From Rugamonas rubra (GTDB taxonomy: Bacteria > Pseudomonadota > Gammaproteobacteria > Burkholderiales > Burkholderiaceae_D): DNA of 64,000 nt. Below the pieces are notes generated by a model, which saw only the letters and a program-made list of their open reading frames with translations, ran no database searches and was not told the DNA's origin. The stretch's first letter is position 1, and each line of letters starts with the position of its first letter. The stretch spans positions 1 to 64,000 of the forward strand of contig NZ_FOTW01000019.1 in assembly GCF_900114705.1 (NCBI RefSeq), written 5' to 3'. Below, in pieces: positions 16,272 through 25,797 of the stretch. The position numbers were made by a program, and so were the translations under genes.

Positions 16272-19200
16272 CTAGTCGAAGGCCCAGGTGTAGAGCACGT
16301 CGAGGGCGTTGTTGGTGCCGGTCTGGAACTGCAACGTGATGCGCGGGTTGAGCTTGTAGCGCAGCTTGACCAGGCTGGTGGCCGAGCCGGCGCCCTGCTC
16401 GAAGCTCAGGTAGGCGCGCGAGGAGATGCGCTTGCCGACCGTGACCACGGTGCTTTCCAGCCCCTTGGCCTGGGTCACGCCCAGCTCGTCGACGCCGAGC
16501 GAGTTGGCCAGCTTGCCCTGGCCGCCGCCGAACAGCGCGCCGGCGGCGGTGCTGAGCAGGGCCATGTCGTTGCCGGCGGTGTTCTCGATGCCGTGGCCGA
16601 GCACCAGCCAGGCCAGCTTGTCGCTGTCGGGCACGGTCGGCGTCGAGACCAGCTTGGCCACCGGCGCCAGCGCCGTGCCGCGCACCTCGACGCCGGCCTC
16701 GACGTTGGTCTCGCTCAGCGCGTCGCCCTCGGGGCGCTTGCGCACGGCGAGGATGTTCAGGCCCGGGTTGTCGTAGGCGCCGGTGAAGTTGATCACGCCG
16801 CGCTCGATCGACAGCTTTTGGCCGTAGGCGGCGTAGGTGCCGGACACCACGCGGATGCTGCCGCTGGCGCGCGGCGGCCGGCGCTCGGCGACGCGGATGC
16901 GCACCGCGCCGGCCAGCTGCGCGTCCAGCCCCTTGCCCTTCAGGTTAAAGTTGTCGCCCAGGTCGGCCTCGACGTCGATGTTGAGTGGCGGGCCTTGCGG
17001 CGCCTTGGCCGCCGCCGCGCCGCCGCCGCGGCCGACGATGACCACGTCGTCGCTCATGGTCGGCGTGTCCTGCGAGGCCAGCTCGATGTGGGCCCGGTCG
17101 GCGCGGAACTTGCCGTCGAGCTGGAAGCGCTTGGCGTCGCGCGTCAGCGTGCTGCTGCCGCTGACGACGAGGATGCGGTCGGGCCGCGACAGCAGCTCGA
17201 GCTTGTCGGCCGTCAGCTTGAGCGCCATGCTGGCCTCGGCGTTGGCGAAGCGCACCCAGCCGTCGGCCTGGGCGCGGCCCTCGGCGCCGTCGAAGCTGAG
17301 TTTTTGCAGCTGGAGCTGGTCGCCGGCCAGCTTGGCCTGCAACTGGCCGTTGCGCAGCTTGATGCCTTGCTCGGCCCAGTTGAGTACCAGTTTTTCACCG
17401 CTGATGTCGCCGTTCAGCTGCGGCGCGGCGATGCTGCCGCCGCCCGTCATGGCAAGCTTGAGGGCGCCGTCCAGCTCTAGCCCGGGTTGGCCGGTGAGCG
17501 GCGCCAGCCAGGCCAGCGAGGCCATGTTGGCGCTGCCGCTCAAGGTCAGCGCGCTGCTGCCGGCGATGCGGCCGTCGACCATCTGCACGCTGGCGTCGAT
17601 CTTCGACTGGCCGGCGCGGCTGCCGTCCATGGTCAGCTGCATGCGCAGCGTGTTGCCGGCCACGTCGGCGCGCGCCTCCAGCTGGCGCAGGCCGAGCGGC
17701 AGCGGCAGGTCGGCGCCGAGCACGGTGATGTCGCCCTTTTCTCGGTAGGCGTGCAGCATACCCTCGACCGCCGGCGCGCCGCCCTTCGGCGCCTGCAGGG
17801 TCAGCGCCCAGGCGGCGCCCAGGGTCATGTCGCTCTTCACGTTGCTGCGCCAGGCGTCCGACAACTGGGCCAGGTAGTTGACCGGCACGCCGCCGGCCTG
17901 GCCCTTGCTGCGCCACTGGGCGCCGCTCTTTTCCAGGTAGTCGAGGCGCAGGCTGCCGGCCGGCAGCGCGATGCTGGTGGCGCCCAGCGCGATCTGCTCG
18001 GGGTGCAGCAGGCCGGCCACGCCGGCGCCGGCCGGCGCGGCCAGGCGCAGCGGCGCCGGCGCCTGCAAGGTCAGGGCGAAGCGGCCCCGGTTCTGCAGCG
18101 TGTCGACGCTGCCGCTCCAGGCGTTGCCCTTCCAGCCGCCCTTGAGGCGCAGGGCGGCGTCGAAGTCGGCGTTGGTGGCGCTCAGTTGGATGACGTGGGC
18201 GGCGACCGTGCCGCTGCTTTGCAGGCGGGCCTGGTTCAGGCCCAAGGAAGGGCTGGTGTAGCCGTTCAGGACGATGTCGCTGACCATCGCGTCGGCGGCG
18301 CCGATGCTGGCGCTGCCGCGCAGCGATTTGAGCTGCTGCTGGCCGGGCAGGCGCAACGCGCTGCCGTCCAGCGTCAAGGTCAGCGCCGGTTGGGCGCTGC
18401 CGCCGGCCAGGGTGCCGGCGGCGTGCAGCACGCCGCCGAACTGTGGCCCGAGGCTGTTCAACTGCGGCGCGTCCAGCTTCCAGTCGAGCCGGTCGCGCGG
18501 CGCGCCGAAGCCGCCGCTGGCGACCAGGCTGTTGGCGCCGAGCCGGAGGTTGATGTCGCTGCGCTCGACGCGGCCGGCGGCGGCCGTCAGCTTGGCGTAG
18601 CCGCCCAGCGGTGCGCCGGACAGGGTGGAGTTTTGCAGCGTGAGGTTCAGGCCGGCGTGCCAGCCGCCGGCCAGGCCGCCGCTGCCGCTGATGTCGGCGT
18701 TGACGCTGCCGGATGGGTAGGGGCCGAAGGCGGCCGGGTTGAAGCGCTGCGCGCTGCCGCTCAAGGTCAGTTCGGGCTGGCGCTGGGCGCCGCTCAGCTG
18801 CACGACGCCGCTGGCGTGCAGCAGGCTGTCCGGCACCGGGTGTTTGGCCGAGGCCAGGCCGAGGCCCTTGGCGTCGGCCTCGAAGGTGGAGCGCGGTGCC
18901 TCCATGCTGCCGCTGACCACGCCGCTGGCGCTGAGCGCGCCGAGCAGGTCGCTGCTGGCGGCGGACAGCTGGCGCGCGTCGACCTTCCAGCGCAGCTGCT
19001 CGCCGGGCGCGCCGAAGCTGCCGCCCAGTTCCACCGTGTTCTGGCCCAGCGCCAGCTTGGCCTCGACGCCGCTGACGTGGCGCGCGTCGGCGTTCAGCTT
19101 GCCCTTGCCGGACAAGGGCTGGCCGAGCAGCTTGCTCGGTTTTAGAACGAAGTCGGCGGCCAGCTGCCAGGCCGGCGCCAGCTTGCCGCTGGCGCGCAGT

Positions 19201-20696
19201 TCGGCGTTCAGGTCGGCGCTGGGGTAGTTGCCGAAGGCGGCCGGGTCGAAGTGCAGGGCGCTGGCGCTGGCCTTGAAGGCCTGCGCGTCCTTCAGGCTGG
19301 CCTGGCCGGTCAGGTTGATGCTGCCCTTCTTGGCTTGCAGGCGGGCCTGTTCGATCTGCAGCAGGGCGTCGGCCAGGGTGGCGCGCAGGTCGAGGCGCAG
19401 GCCGGCGTCGGCCAGCGTGGCGGTCAACGTTTGACGCTTGGCGTCGCTGGCCAGCTTGATGTCGCCGGCGATGGCGCTGTTGTGCAGGCTGCCGTGCAGG
19501 CCGTGCAGGTTCAGGCGCTCGGTGCGCAGCGCGAAGTCGGCCGTGGCGATGCCGGCGTCCGGCGCGGCGCGGGCGATGTGGCCGGCGCCCTTGAATTGGC
19601 CGGCCGCGCCCAAATCGATGCTGACGGCGTCGATGTTGGTGGCGGTCAGGGTGCCGCCCAGGCGTGCCTGCAGCGCTTGCAGCGGCAGCAGATGCAGGTC
19701 GACCGGGCCGGCCTTGCCTTCGTTGCGCAGCGCCAGTTGGCCGCTGATGGCCTGCTTGGCCGTGATCGTCGCTTGCAGTTGCAGGCTCAGGTCGGCCTGC
19801 GGCATGCTGCCGTCGAAGCCGGCCGGGTCGATGTGGCGGCCCTGGATGTCGGCGCCGCGCAGAATGATGGGATCGAACGGCGCCAGCGTCAGCGCGGCGT
19901 CCAGCGTGGCCTTGCCGGCGGCGCCCTTGGCGCTCAGCTTGAGCAGTTCCAGGTCGCCGCCGGCCGTCAGCGCGACGGTGGCCGCCGGCAGGGCCGGCTT
20001 CGCCGCTGGCGCTGCCGGCGGCGCCGGCGTGTAGGCCAGGCTGGCCTTGCCGCTCAGCGCGAACGGGCGCTGGCCGGCGATGGTGAGCTCGGCGCGCAGC
20101 TGGCCGAAGGCAGTCGAGGCGGTGGCGTCCTCGAGGTGCCAGCCGTCCTTGTCGCCGGCCAGTTTGAAGCGCAGGTCGCGGATTTCGTCGCTGCCGCTCT
20201 TGCTGGCCAGCGTCAGGCGGCCCAGGCGGGCGTCGCCCACCGACAGGCGGAACGGCGGCGCCAGCGTGGTCGGCATCGGCGTCGGCTTCGACGGGCCGAG
20301 GCTGTCGACGCGCAGGCTGGCGACGTGCAGTTCGCTGATCGCCAGGCCGGCGGAGAAGTACTGCAGCGGCGACCAGTTGATGTCGATGCCGTCGGCGGTG
20401 ACGACGCTGTCCGGGCTGCGGTAGACCAGGTGGCCGATGTGCATGCGGTGGTACAGCGAGCCGCTGACGCCGCTGACCGTGATCTGGCCGCCGCTGGCGT
20501 TGGACAGGCGCTGCACCAGCTGCTGCAAGGTCGACTCGCGGCCCAGCAGCCAGGCGGCGCCGGCCAGCAGCAGTACCAGCGCGGCCAGCGCGAACAGCAG
20601 GCGGCGCAGCCAGCGCCGTGGCGCGGGCGCCGACGGCGGCGGTGGTGTGGACGGCGTGGCCGGCGCGGCGCCGGCGGGCAGGGTGGTGTCGGACAT
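16272..20696 (-). CDS. tamB: Translocation and assembly module protein TamB
   Basis: 1474 aa. One N-terminal membrane anchor (about 28-50, LRRLLFALAALVLLLAGAAWLLG) then a very long repetitive beta-structure (taco-like groove) and a C-terminal DUF490/TamB domain (about 1130-1474) with NLKGKGLDAQLAGAVRIR, SGTYAAYGQKLSIERGVINFTG and ending in an outer-membrane-type strand (LDVLYTWAFD). TamB spans the periplasm and works with TamA in assembling outer-membrane proteins and in lipid transport. Its start overlaps the last base of the tamA stop region, so translation is coupled. Length is normal for the longer beta-proteobacterial forms. Confidence 0.93.
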   Translation of the reverse strand: MSDTTLPAGAAPATPSTPPPPSAPAPRRWLRRLLFALAALVLLLAGAAWLLGRESTLQQLVQRLSNASGGQITVSGVSGSLYHRMHIGHLVYRSPDSVVTADGIDINWSPLQYFSAGLAISELHVASLRVDSLGPSKPTPMPTTLAPPFRLSVGDARLGRLTLASKSGSDEIRDLRFKLAGDKDGWHLEDATASTAFGQLRAELTIAGQRPFALSGKASLAYTPAPPAAPAAKPALPAATVALTAGGDLELLKLSAKGAAGKATLDAALTLAPFDPIILRGADIQGRHIDPAGFDGSMPQADLSLQLQATITAKQAISGQLALRNEGKAGPVDLHLLPLQALQARLGGTLTATNIDAVSIDLGAAGQFKGAGHIARAAPDAGIATADFALRTERLNLHGLHGSLHNSAIAGDIKLASDAKRQTLTATLADAGLRLDLRATLADALLQIEQARLQAKKGSINLTGQASLKDAQAFKASASALHFDPAAFGNYPSADLNAELRASGKLAPAWQLAADFVLKPSKLLGQPLSGKGKLNADARHVSGVEAKLALGQNTVELGGSFGAPGEQLRWKVDARQLSAASSDLLGALSASGVVSGSMEAPRSTFEADAKGLGLASAKHPVPDSLLHASGVVQLSGAQRQPELTLSGSAQRFNPAAFGPYPSGSVNADISGSGGLAGGWHAGLNLTLQNSTLSGAPLGGYAKLTAAAGRVERSDINLRLGANSLVASGGFGAPRDRLDWKLDAPQLNSLGPQFGGVLHAAGTLAGGSAQPALTLTLDGSALRLPGQQQLKSLRGSASIGAADAMVSDIVLNGYTSPSLGLNQARLQSSGTVAAHVIQLSATNADFDAALRLKGGWKGNAWSGSVDTLQNRGRFALTLQAPAPLRLAAPAGAGVAGLLHPEQIALGATSIALPAGSLRLDYLEKSGAQWRSKGQAGGVPVNYLAQLSDAWRSNVKSDMTLGAAWALTLQAPKGGAPAVEGMLHAYREKGDITVLGADLPLPLGLRQLEARADVAGNTLRMQLTMDGSRAGQSKIDASVQMVDGRIAGSSALTLSGSANMASLAWLAPLTGQPGLELDGALKLAMTGGGSIAAPQLNGDISGEKLVLNWAEQGIKLRNGQLQAKLAGDQLQLQKLSFDGAEGRAQADGWVRFANAEASMALKLTADKLELLSRPDRILVVSGSSTLTRDAKRFQLDGKFRADRAHIELASQDTPTMSDDVVIVGRGGGAAAAKAPQGPPLNIDVEADLGDNFNLKGKGLDAQLAGAVRIRVAERRPPRASGSIRVVSGTYAAYGQKLSIERGVINFTGAYDNPGLNILAVRKRPEGDALSETNVEAGVEVRGTALAPVAKLVSTPTVPDSDKLAWLVLGHGIENTAGNDMALLSTAAGALFGGGQGKLANSLGVDELGVTQAKGLESTVVTVGKRISSRAYLSFEQGAGSATSLVKLRYKLNPRITLQFQTGTNNALDVLYTWAFD

Positions 20697-22564
20697 CAGA
20701 AGCTAAATCCCAGCGAGAAGTGGAGGCGGTATTTTTTGACGGCGTGGCCGTAGGCGGCGTCGACGTTGATCGGCCCGACCGGGCTTTTCCAGCGCGCGCC
20801 GACGCCGTAGCCGGACTTGGGATGCAGGTCCTTGAACGAGTCGGCGGCGTTGCCGGCGTCGTAGAACACGGCGGCGCCCCAGGTCGGCTTGAACCAGTAC
20901 TGGTACTCGGCGCTGGCGGTGGTCAGGTAGCGTCCGCCGATGATGGCGCCGCCCTCCTGCACGCCGAGCTGCTGGAAGGCGTAGCCGCGCACCGACTGGT
21001 CGCCGCCGGCGCGGAACAGGTAGACCGCCGGCACGCCGCTCTTGTTCTTCGAGGCCAGCGCGCCGGCCTCGCCGCGCAGGATCACGTTGCTGTGCGCGCC
21101 CAGCGGCTGGTACAGCACGGCGCGGCCGTAGCCGCGCACGAAGGCCTCGTCGGTCAGCAGCGGCAGCAGGGCGCCGCCCAGCTGGGCGTTGATGGCGTAG
21201 CCCTTGGTGGGGAACAGCAGGTTGTCGAGCCGGCGCAGGGTGATGCTGTAGGTGAGCGGCAGGCTCTTGCTCTTGCCGGCGTCGACGTTGTTGATGGTCT
21301 TGGCCTCGCTAAGGAACTCCAGCGCCAGGCTGCGTTCGAGCAGCGGCGTGCCCCAGGCGCGCTTGGCGCCCACCGTGGTCACGCTGGTCACCTCGCCGGA
21401 GATGTCGCTGCGCTCGAAGGAGGCGCCGACGCTGTCGCTGTAGCCCTTGGGCGTAACGGGGAAGTAGAAGTCGCCGCGTGCGGTCTGCTTCTTGGTCTCC
21501 AGCGTCAGCGCGCTTTTCAGCTTGAGGCCGAAGATGGACAGGTCGTCGTAGCTGAGCGAGGCGCGGTTGCCGGTGTTGGTCGAGAAACCCAGGCCGGCGC
21601 TGACGTTCTTGCGTTTGTTCTCGCTCACCCGCACCAGCAGCGGCAGCGGCGCCATCGGCCCGGCCGCTGCTGCGGCGGGCGCGCCGGCTTCGGCCGCCTC
21701 GCCCGCCTCCAGCTGCTCGTTGAGGATGGCCGACATGTCGGCGCTCACCTCGACGCTGCTGAAGTAGCCGGTGTCCTGCAGGCGCGACTGGAGGGACTGC
21801 AGCGCCGCCTCGCTGTAGTAGTCGCCCGGGTGGATCTGGTTCAGGTTGGCGACGATGCTGGCCGGGTAGCGCTTCAACCCCTCCACGCGCAGCTCGCCGA
21901 AGCGCAGCTCGGGGCCGCTGTCGAGCACCACGCGCAGCTCGGCGCGGTGCTGCTCCGGATCGACGGTGGCGGCGCTGTCGACGATGCGGGCGCGCGGGTA
22001 GCGCGTCTGCACCACCTGGCGCAGGATGTTGCGTTTGGCCTGTTCCCAGTCCTCCTGGCGGAAGATCGCGCCCTGCTTCAGGCTCCAGCCGGCCTTCAGC
22101 GCCGCCGTGTCGAAGGCCAGCTCCTTGGCCTGGTCGCCCGGCGGCGCGAAGCCCTCGAGCACCAGCGCCACCTCGGCCACGCGCACCGGCTCGCCCGGCT
22201 CCACCGTCACCAGCACGCGCGGCTCGGCGCCGTCGCCGTCGAGGCGGGCGCTGACCACCGGATCGTAGTAGCCGTCGGTGGCCACCAGCGTGCGCACCTG
22301 GGCCGGCGCGGCGCGCACCATGCGCTGCAGCTGCTCGCGGTCGACGCGGGCGTTGCCGCGAAAGCGCAGCAGGTCCAGGTTCTTCTCCAGCATCTCCTTC
22401 AGCGGCGCTGGCGCGTCGATCCGCACCGTGTAGTCGAAGCCTTCGGCGGCGCGGGCCGGCGCCGCCGCCAGCAGGGGCAGCACCAGCAGCGGCAGGGCCA
22501 GCGCCGGCAGCGCCGAGGGCAGCGCCGAGGGAAGGGCGCGGCCGGCCAGCGCGACACGCAACAT
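20696..22564 (-). CDS. tamA: Outer-membrane assembly protein TamA (Omp85 family)
   Basis: About 622 aa from the chosen start, with a long signal peptide (MLRVALAGRALPSALP... ending LAAAPARAAEG). Three POTRA domains (about 40-290) precede a 16-strand Omp85 barrel with GLGFSTNTGNRASLSYDD, the VRGYAFQQLG segment carrying the conserved V/IRGY lid-lock motif, and a C-terminal beta-signal ending FSLGFSF. An in-frame ATG at 22633 would add 23 residues before the signal, so I prefer ATG 22564, although neither has a strong Shine-Dalgarno. It partners TamB, encoded directly downstream. Confidence 0.92.
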   Translation of the reverse strand: MLRVALAGRALPSALPSALPALALPLLVLPLLAAAPARAAEGFDYTVRIDAPAPLKEMLEKNLDLLRFRGNARVDREQLQRMVRAAPAQVRTLVATDGYYDPVVSARLDGDGAEPRVLVTVEPGEPVRVAEVALVLEGFAPPGDQAKELAFDTAALKAGWSLKQGAIFRQEDWEQAKRNILRQVVQTRYPRARIVDSAATVDPEQHRAELRVVLDSGPELRFGELRVEGLKRYPASIVANLNQIHPGDYYSEAALQSLQSRLQDTGYFSSVEVSADMSAILNEQLEAGEAAEAGAPAAAAAGPMAPLPLLVRVSENKRKNVSAGLGFSTNTGNRASLSYDDLSIFGLKLKSALTLETKKQTARGDFYFPVTPKGYSDSVGASFERSDISGEVTSVTTVGAKRAWGTPLLERSLALEFLSEAKTINNVDAGKSKSLPLTYSITLRRLDNLLFPTKGYAINAQLGGALLPLLTDEAFVRGYGRAVLYQPLGAHSNVILRGEAGALASKNKSGVPAVYLFRAGGDQSVRGYAFQQLGVQEGGAIIGGRYLTTASAEYQYWFKPTWGAAVFYDAGNAADSFKDLHPKSGYGVGARWKSPVGPINVDAAYGHAVKKYRLHFSLGFSF

Positions 22565-22674
22565 TACATTTGGCGCCAGATGTGCCAAAATTCGTGATCC
22601 TGCCAATTTTTTAGCGGGTGATGCCGGAAACATGAGACTCCATCGGGGATAAGCGCAGCTTGCATGTTACCGGA

Positions 22675-22702
22675 TTGCCCAAAATGATGGCGTACTTATA
22701 AT
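22675..22702 (+). promoter_or_regulatory. Sigma-70 promoter of queC
   Basis: TTGCCC (22675-22680), 16 bp, then a perfect TATAAT (22697-22702), about 68 bp ahead of the queC start. The resulting leader (from about 22709) is short and GC-rich; I did not see a convincing preQ1 riboswitch in it. Confidence 0.7.
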
Positions 22703-22769
22703 GCCGCGCCGGCCGCCGCTGTCCTTCGATGGGCAGCGGCTGCCCGCTCCGCCGAAAAGAAAGATTGCA

Positions 22770-23492
22770 ATGCTCGCAAGCGATACCGCACTGGTGCTGT
22801 TTAGCGGTGGACAAGACTCCACCACCTGCCTGGCCTGGGCCCTCCACCACTACGCCCACGTCGAGACGATCGGCTTCGACTACGGCCAGCGCCACGCCGT
22901 CGAGCTGACCGTGCGCCCGACCGTGATCGACAAGCTGCGCGCCGCCTCGCCGGAATGGGACCGTAAGCTCGGCCCCGACCACATGATCGACCTGTCGCTG
23001 ATCTCGGCTATCTCCGAGACGGCGATGACGCACGACATCGCCATCGAGACCCAGGCCAACGGCCTGCCCAACACCTTCGTGCCCGGCCGCAACCTGCTGT
23101 TCATGACGGTGGCCGCCACCGTGGCCTACCGGCGCGGCCTGACGGTGCTGGTCGGCGGCATGTGCGAGACCGACTTCTCCGGCTACCCGGACTGCCGCGA
23201 CGACACCATGAAGGCCTTGCAGGTGGCGCTCAACCTGGGCATGGCGACCCGCCTCAAGCTGGAAACCCCGCTGATGTGGCGCGACAAGAAGCAGACCTGG
23301 GAGCTGGCGCGCGAGCTGGGCGGCCAGGCCCTGGTCGACCTGATCCGCGCCGACACCCACACCTGCTACCTAGGCGAGCGCGGCGCGCTGCACGACTGGG
23401 GCTACGGCTGCGGCACCTGCCCGGCCTGCGCGCTGCGTGCGCGCGGCTACCGCCAGTTCGCCGGCACGGAGCCGCTGGAGCCGGCTGTCTAA
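22770..23492 (+). CDS. queC: 7-cyano-7-deazaguanine synthase
   Basis: 240 aa. The PP-loop ATPase motif SGGQDSTT is at residues 10-17 and the zinc site near the C-terminus is built from the cysteines of DTHTCYLGE and [21 protein letters not shown] and [13 protein letters not shown] are QueC signatures. It converts CDG to preQ0 using ATP and ammonia, on the route to queuosine. I chose ATG 22770 because the family begins just before SGGQDS; the frame is open further upstream but lacks family sequence. A single gene divergent from tamA. Confidence 0.95.
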   Translation: MLASDTALVLFSGGQDSTTCLAWALHHYAHVETIGFDYGQRHAVELTVRPTVIDKLRAASPEWDRKLGPDHMIDLSLISAISETAMTHDIAIETQANGLPNTFVPGRNLLFMTVAATVAYRRGLTVLVGGMCETDFSGYPDCRDDTMKALQVALNLGMATRLKLETPLMWRDKKQTWELARELGGQALVDLIRADTHTCYLGERGALHDWGYGCGTCPACALRARGYRQFAGTEPLEPAV

Positions 23493-23609
23493 CAGGCAAG
23501 CCGATCTGCCCGCAACGGTAGCTTGGACTGATCCCGCGCACATCGCGGTGGCTGGGAAATGGTTTACTGGTTGAAGAGCGATCCCGCCGCGAGCAGGAAG
23601 ACGTGAGCC

Positions 23610-24734
23610 ATGAATCCGGACATCCGCCCCGTTGTCATCACCCTGCACGGCATCCGAACCAGAGGCGCGTGGCAGAAGGAGATCGCGCCGCGAATTGCCC
23701 GGTATGGAATGATTCCGGTGCTGCTCGACTACGGTTATTTCAACCTGTTTCAGTTTTTGAATCCCTGGGCGCGCGACGGACGGGTCAAGTGGCTGCGCGA
23801 CGAGGTTGCGCAAGTCGTCCGTGACTATCCCCATGCCCCCGTATCCATCGTCGCGCACAGCCTGGGAACCTATCTGGTTGCCCGTTTGATTGAAGAGGAG
23901 CGCGCCTTCAACTTCGAAACGATCCTGTTCTCCGGCAGCATAGTCCGAACCGACTACGACTGGATTCGCGTGCTGGAGGCGAATCGGGTGAAGTATGTCG
24001 CCAACTACATCGCGAAAAACGATATCTGGCCACGACTGGCAAGCCGGGTGGTGAGGGGCGCGGGCCGGGCGGGCGTCGATGGTTTCGTGGCGCAGCACGC
24101 TTCGCTGTTCCAGCATACGCACAGCCAATATGGCCACAGCGACTATTTCAACCCCCACACTTTCGAGGAGTTATGGCTGCCCAAGCTTGTCGTCTCACAA
24201 AGACGAATCCTCGACGCTCTGTCGGTCATGCTGATACAGGCGAGCGAGTTGCTTGCCACCCAGGCAGGGACTTGCGGCTGCATGGCTCGGGTTCGTCTTT
24301 TCTATAAGCCGCGCGCCACGGCGGCCTTTCGGCAGTTTCCGGGAATGTACATTGCATCGGAGAACGCGGCCAAGTACACGGAGGCCGAGTTGGACTATGT
24401 GATCACGCCGGAGTCCGCGCAAGGGGCTTTTGTCACTTGTCCGCCAACGTTCCAAGCAGCGTTTTGCAACGCGCCCTCCCAATGGGCCGCCATCGACCAT
24501 ACTGCCCCCTGCATCGGTCGGCCGGACGTCATCGCATCGGTCGCCGCCCCATTGAGCGCGCCGGGTGGCGCGCCGGGACGGGTTGTTGGGATGGTTTCGC
24601 TTGAAATCCTAGCGGATCAAATCCATACTCAATCCATGCAGGCTTTGGGTGTTTCATTGCTTTTGCCCCAGTTGCGCGAGCTAATGGGAGCAGCCAGCTT
24701 TGCATTGCAGTTTTTCTCGGGAGACTGGTTATGA
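23610..24734 (+). CDS. Alpha/beta hydrolase fused to a GAF-like domain
   Basis: 374 aa, soluble. Residues 1-190 form an alpha/beta hydrolase: VVITLHGIRTRGAW opens the fold, the nucleophile is the serine of AHSLGTYL (about 79), and YGHSDYF (about 172) offers the histidine. Residues about 225-335 read as a GAF sensor domain (ARVRLFYKP, TEAELDYVITPESAQGAFV, ASVAAPLSAPGG, GRVVGMVSLEIL). A lipase or esterase that is switched by a bound small molecule would explain the layout; that is inference. Codon use is clearly less GC-biased than in the flanking genes, which suggests transfer. It overlaps the next gene by 4 nt (ATGA). Shine-Dalgarno AGGAAG precedes ATG 23610. Confidence 0.72.
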   Translation: MNPDIRPVVITLHGIRTRGAWQKEIAPRIARYGMIPVLLDYGYFNLFQFLNPWARDGRVKWLRDEVAQVVRDYPHAPVSIVAHSLGTYLVARLIEEERAFNFETILFSGSIVRTDYDWIRVLEANRVKYVANYIAKNDIWPRLASRVVRGAGRAGVDGFVAQHASLFQHTHSQYGHSDYFNPHTFEELWLPKLVVSQRRILDALSVMLIQASELLATQAGTCGCMARVRLFYKPRATAAFRQFPGMYIASENAAKYTEAELDYVITPESAQGAFVTCPPTFQAAFCNAPSQWAAIDHTAPCIGRPDVIASVAAPLSAPGGAPGRVVGMVSLEILADQIHTQSMQALGVSLLLPQLRELMGAASFALQFFSGDWL

Positions 24735-24955
24735 CGACGGAAAAAACGACGAGTCGGTATCTTAACGGCGTGCTCGTGGTGACTACAGAGTGGACTGCGG
24801 GAGAATGGACCTTCTGGAAATTCGATGGCTTGGACGAGGCGTTGATGCAGCCTTATAAAGGCATGTCGCCTGCCGAGGTTCTGCGCCTGATCGACGAGAA
24901 AAACAGGAAAATTCTCGAAGAAAACAAGGAAATGGTGGCGCAGTTCGTTGTCTAG
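24731..24955 (+). CDS. 74-aa partner of the hydrolase-GAF gene
   Basis: 74 aa, no signal or membrane segment. The first half is beta-like with several tryptophans (VVTTEWTAGEWTFWKFDG), the second half is a charged helix (SPAEVLRLIDEKNRKILEENKEM). Start ATG 24731 overlaps the upstream stop (ATGA), so it is translationally coupled and almost certainly acts with the hydrolase. I recognise no family. Codon use matches the upstream gene and not the genome average. Possible roles are inhibitor, regulator or subunit. Confidence 0.68.
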   Translation: MTTEKTTSRYLNGVLVVTTEWTAGEWTFWKFDGLDEALMQPYKGMSPAEVLRLIDEKNRKILEENKEMVAQFVV

Positions 24956-25181
24956 GCGGGCCTGACGGCGCTCCGCCGATTTTCCGTCGCGCCGCCGGCT
25001 GCCGGTTCTGTTCCGTGCAACGCGGACCAGCCTCTAGGTGTTTGGAAAAAGGGGCCGAACCGGCCGGGACTTGGACCCCGACCGCTTCCGGCGTGACTGG
25101 TGGTGCTGCGGGTCCCGCGCCGCGCGCACTGCGCCGGGGCGGGGGACCGATGGTGCTGCGGTGGGTGGTGGCGGTGCGGCC

Positions 25182-25559
25182 TTAGACGGCGTATTGCTTG
25201 CTGCGCTGCTTGCGCGAGCGGCTCGAGAAGAACCAGAACAGGCCCAGCGGAATCAGCAGCGGCAGCAGGAAGGGCGAGATGCAGGCCAGCAACACGACGG
25301 CCATCAGCGCCAGGCCGACCACCATCAAAATGCCCAGTCCGGCGAACAGGAAGCCGACGAAGACGGCGGCGCAGGTCAGGGCCAGCGCGGCGATGAGCAG
25401 GCCGCCGCCGGCGAACAAGGTGCCGATCAAGAACCCCAGCGGCCCGTCGACCTCGTCGCCGTCGATGTTGATGTGCATCTCTTGGCCGGCCATCGAGTGC
25501 CATGCGGCAATGGCGAGTACGGCGATGATGGCGACTGGCAGGATTCTTTTGATGTTCAT
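25182..25559 (-). CDS. Small membrane protein of unknown function
   Basis: 125 aa. A signal-like N-terminal helix (MNIKRILPVAIIAVLAIAAW), a short acidic exposed stretch (MHINIDGDEVDG), then two or three long hydrophobic helices (about 42-105) and a basic tail (RSRKQRSKQYAV) that should lie in the cytoplasm. The charge pattern fits an inner-membrane protein. Alone on its strand. The 226 bp between it and the preceding small gene hold nothing I can identify. Confidence 0.68.
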   Translation of the reverse strand: MNIKRILPVAIIAVLAIAAWHSMAGQEMHINIDGDEVDGPLGFLIGTLFAGGGLLIAALALTCAAVFVGFLFAGLGILMVVGLALMAVVLLACISPFLLPLLIPLGLFWFFSSRSRKQRSKQYAV

Positions 25560-25740
25560 GGCAACCCTCGTTATGTTTATTGTCTGCCGTTTGGCATGCT
25601 TGAACTGTAGCGGGGCGGCCCGGCGCCAGCCAGCGGAATGTGACAGGGCGTCGATTTGGCGGCATGGGCTGCGGTGGCGCGGGGCCGAGCGGAGTCGAAC
25701 GGGGCCGCGCCGGCGGATGCTGTCGGCGGGCAGGTTTTCC

Positions 25741-25768
25741 TTGAATTAAAGTTATCCTTGCCTATACT
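25741..25768 (+). promoter_or_regulatory. Sigma-70 promoter before the small proline-rich gene
   Basis: TTGAAT (25741-25746), 16 bp, TATACT (25763-25768). It stands out in this GC-rich DNA and is followed after 30 bp by a strong Shine-Dalgarno and an ATG. Confidence 0.65.
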
Positions 25769-25797
25769 GAACATCTAACTTCCGCACGGAGGGCAGC

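Noticed and set aside
14301-20753. Long open frames antisense to the S9 peptidase, tamB and other large genes
   Set aside because: In DNA with high third-position GC, opposite frames stay open by chance. Their products are Arg/Ala/Gly-rich without motifs, while the sense frames have clear families.
22703-22769. preQ1 riboswitch in the queC leader
   Set aside because: The leader is short and GC-rich, and I could not find the A-rich tail and small hairpin of preQ1 aptamers.
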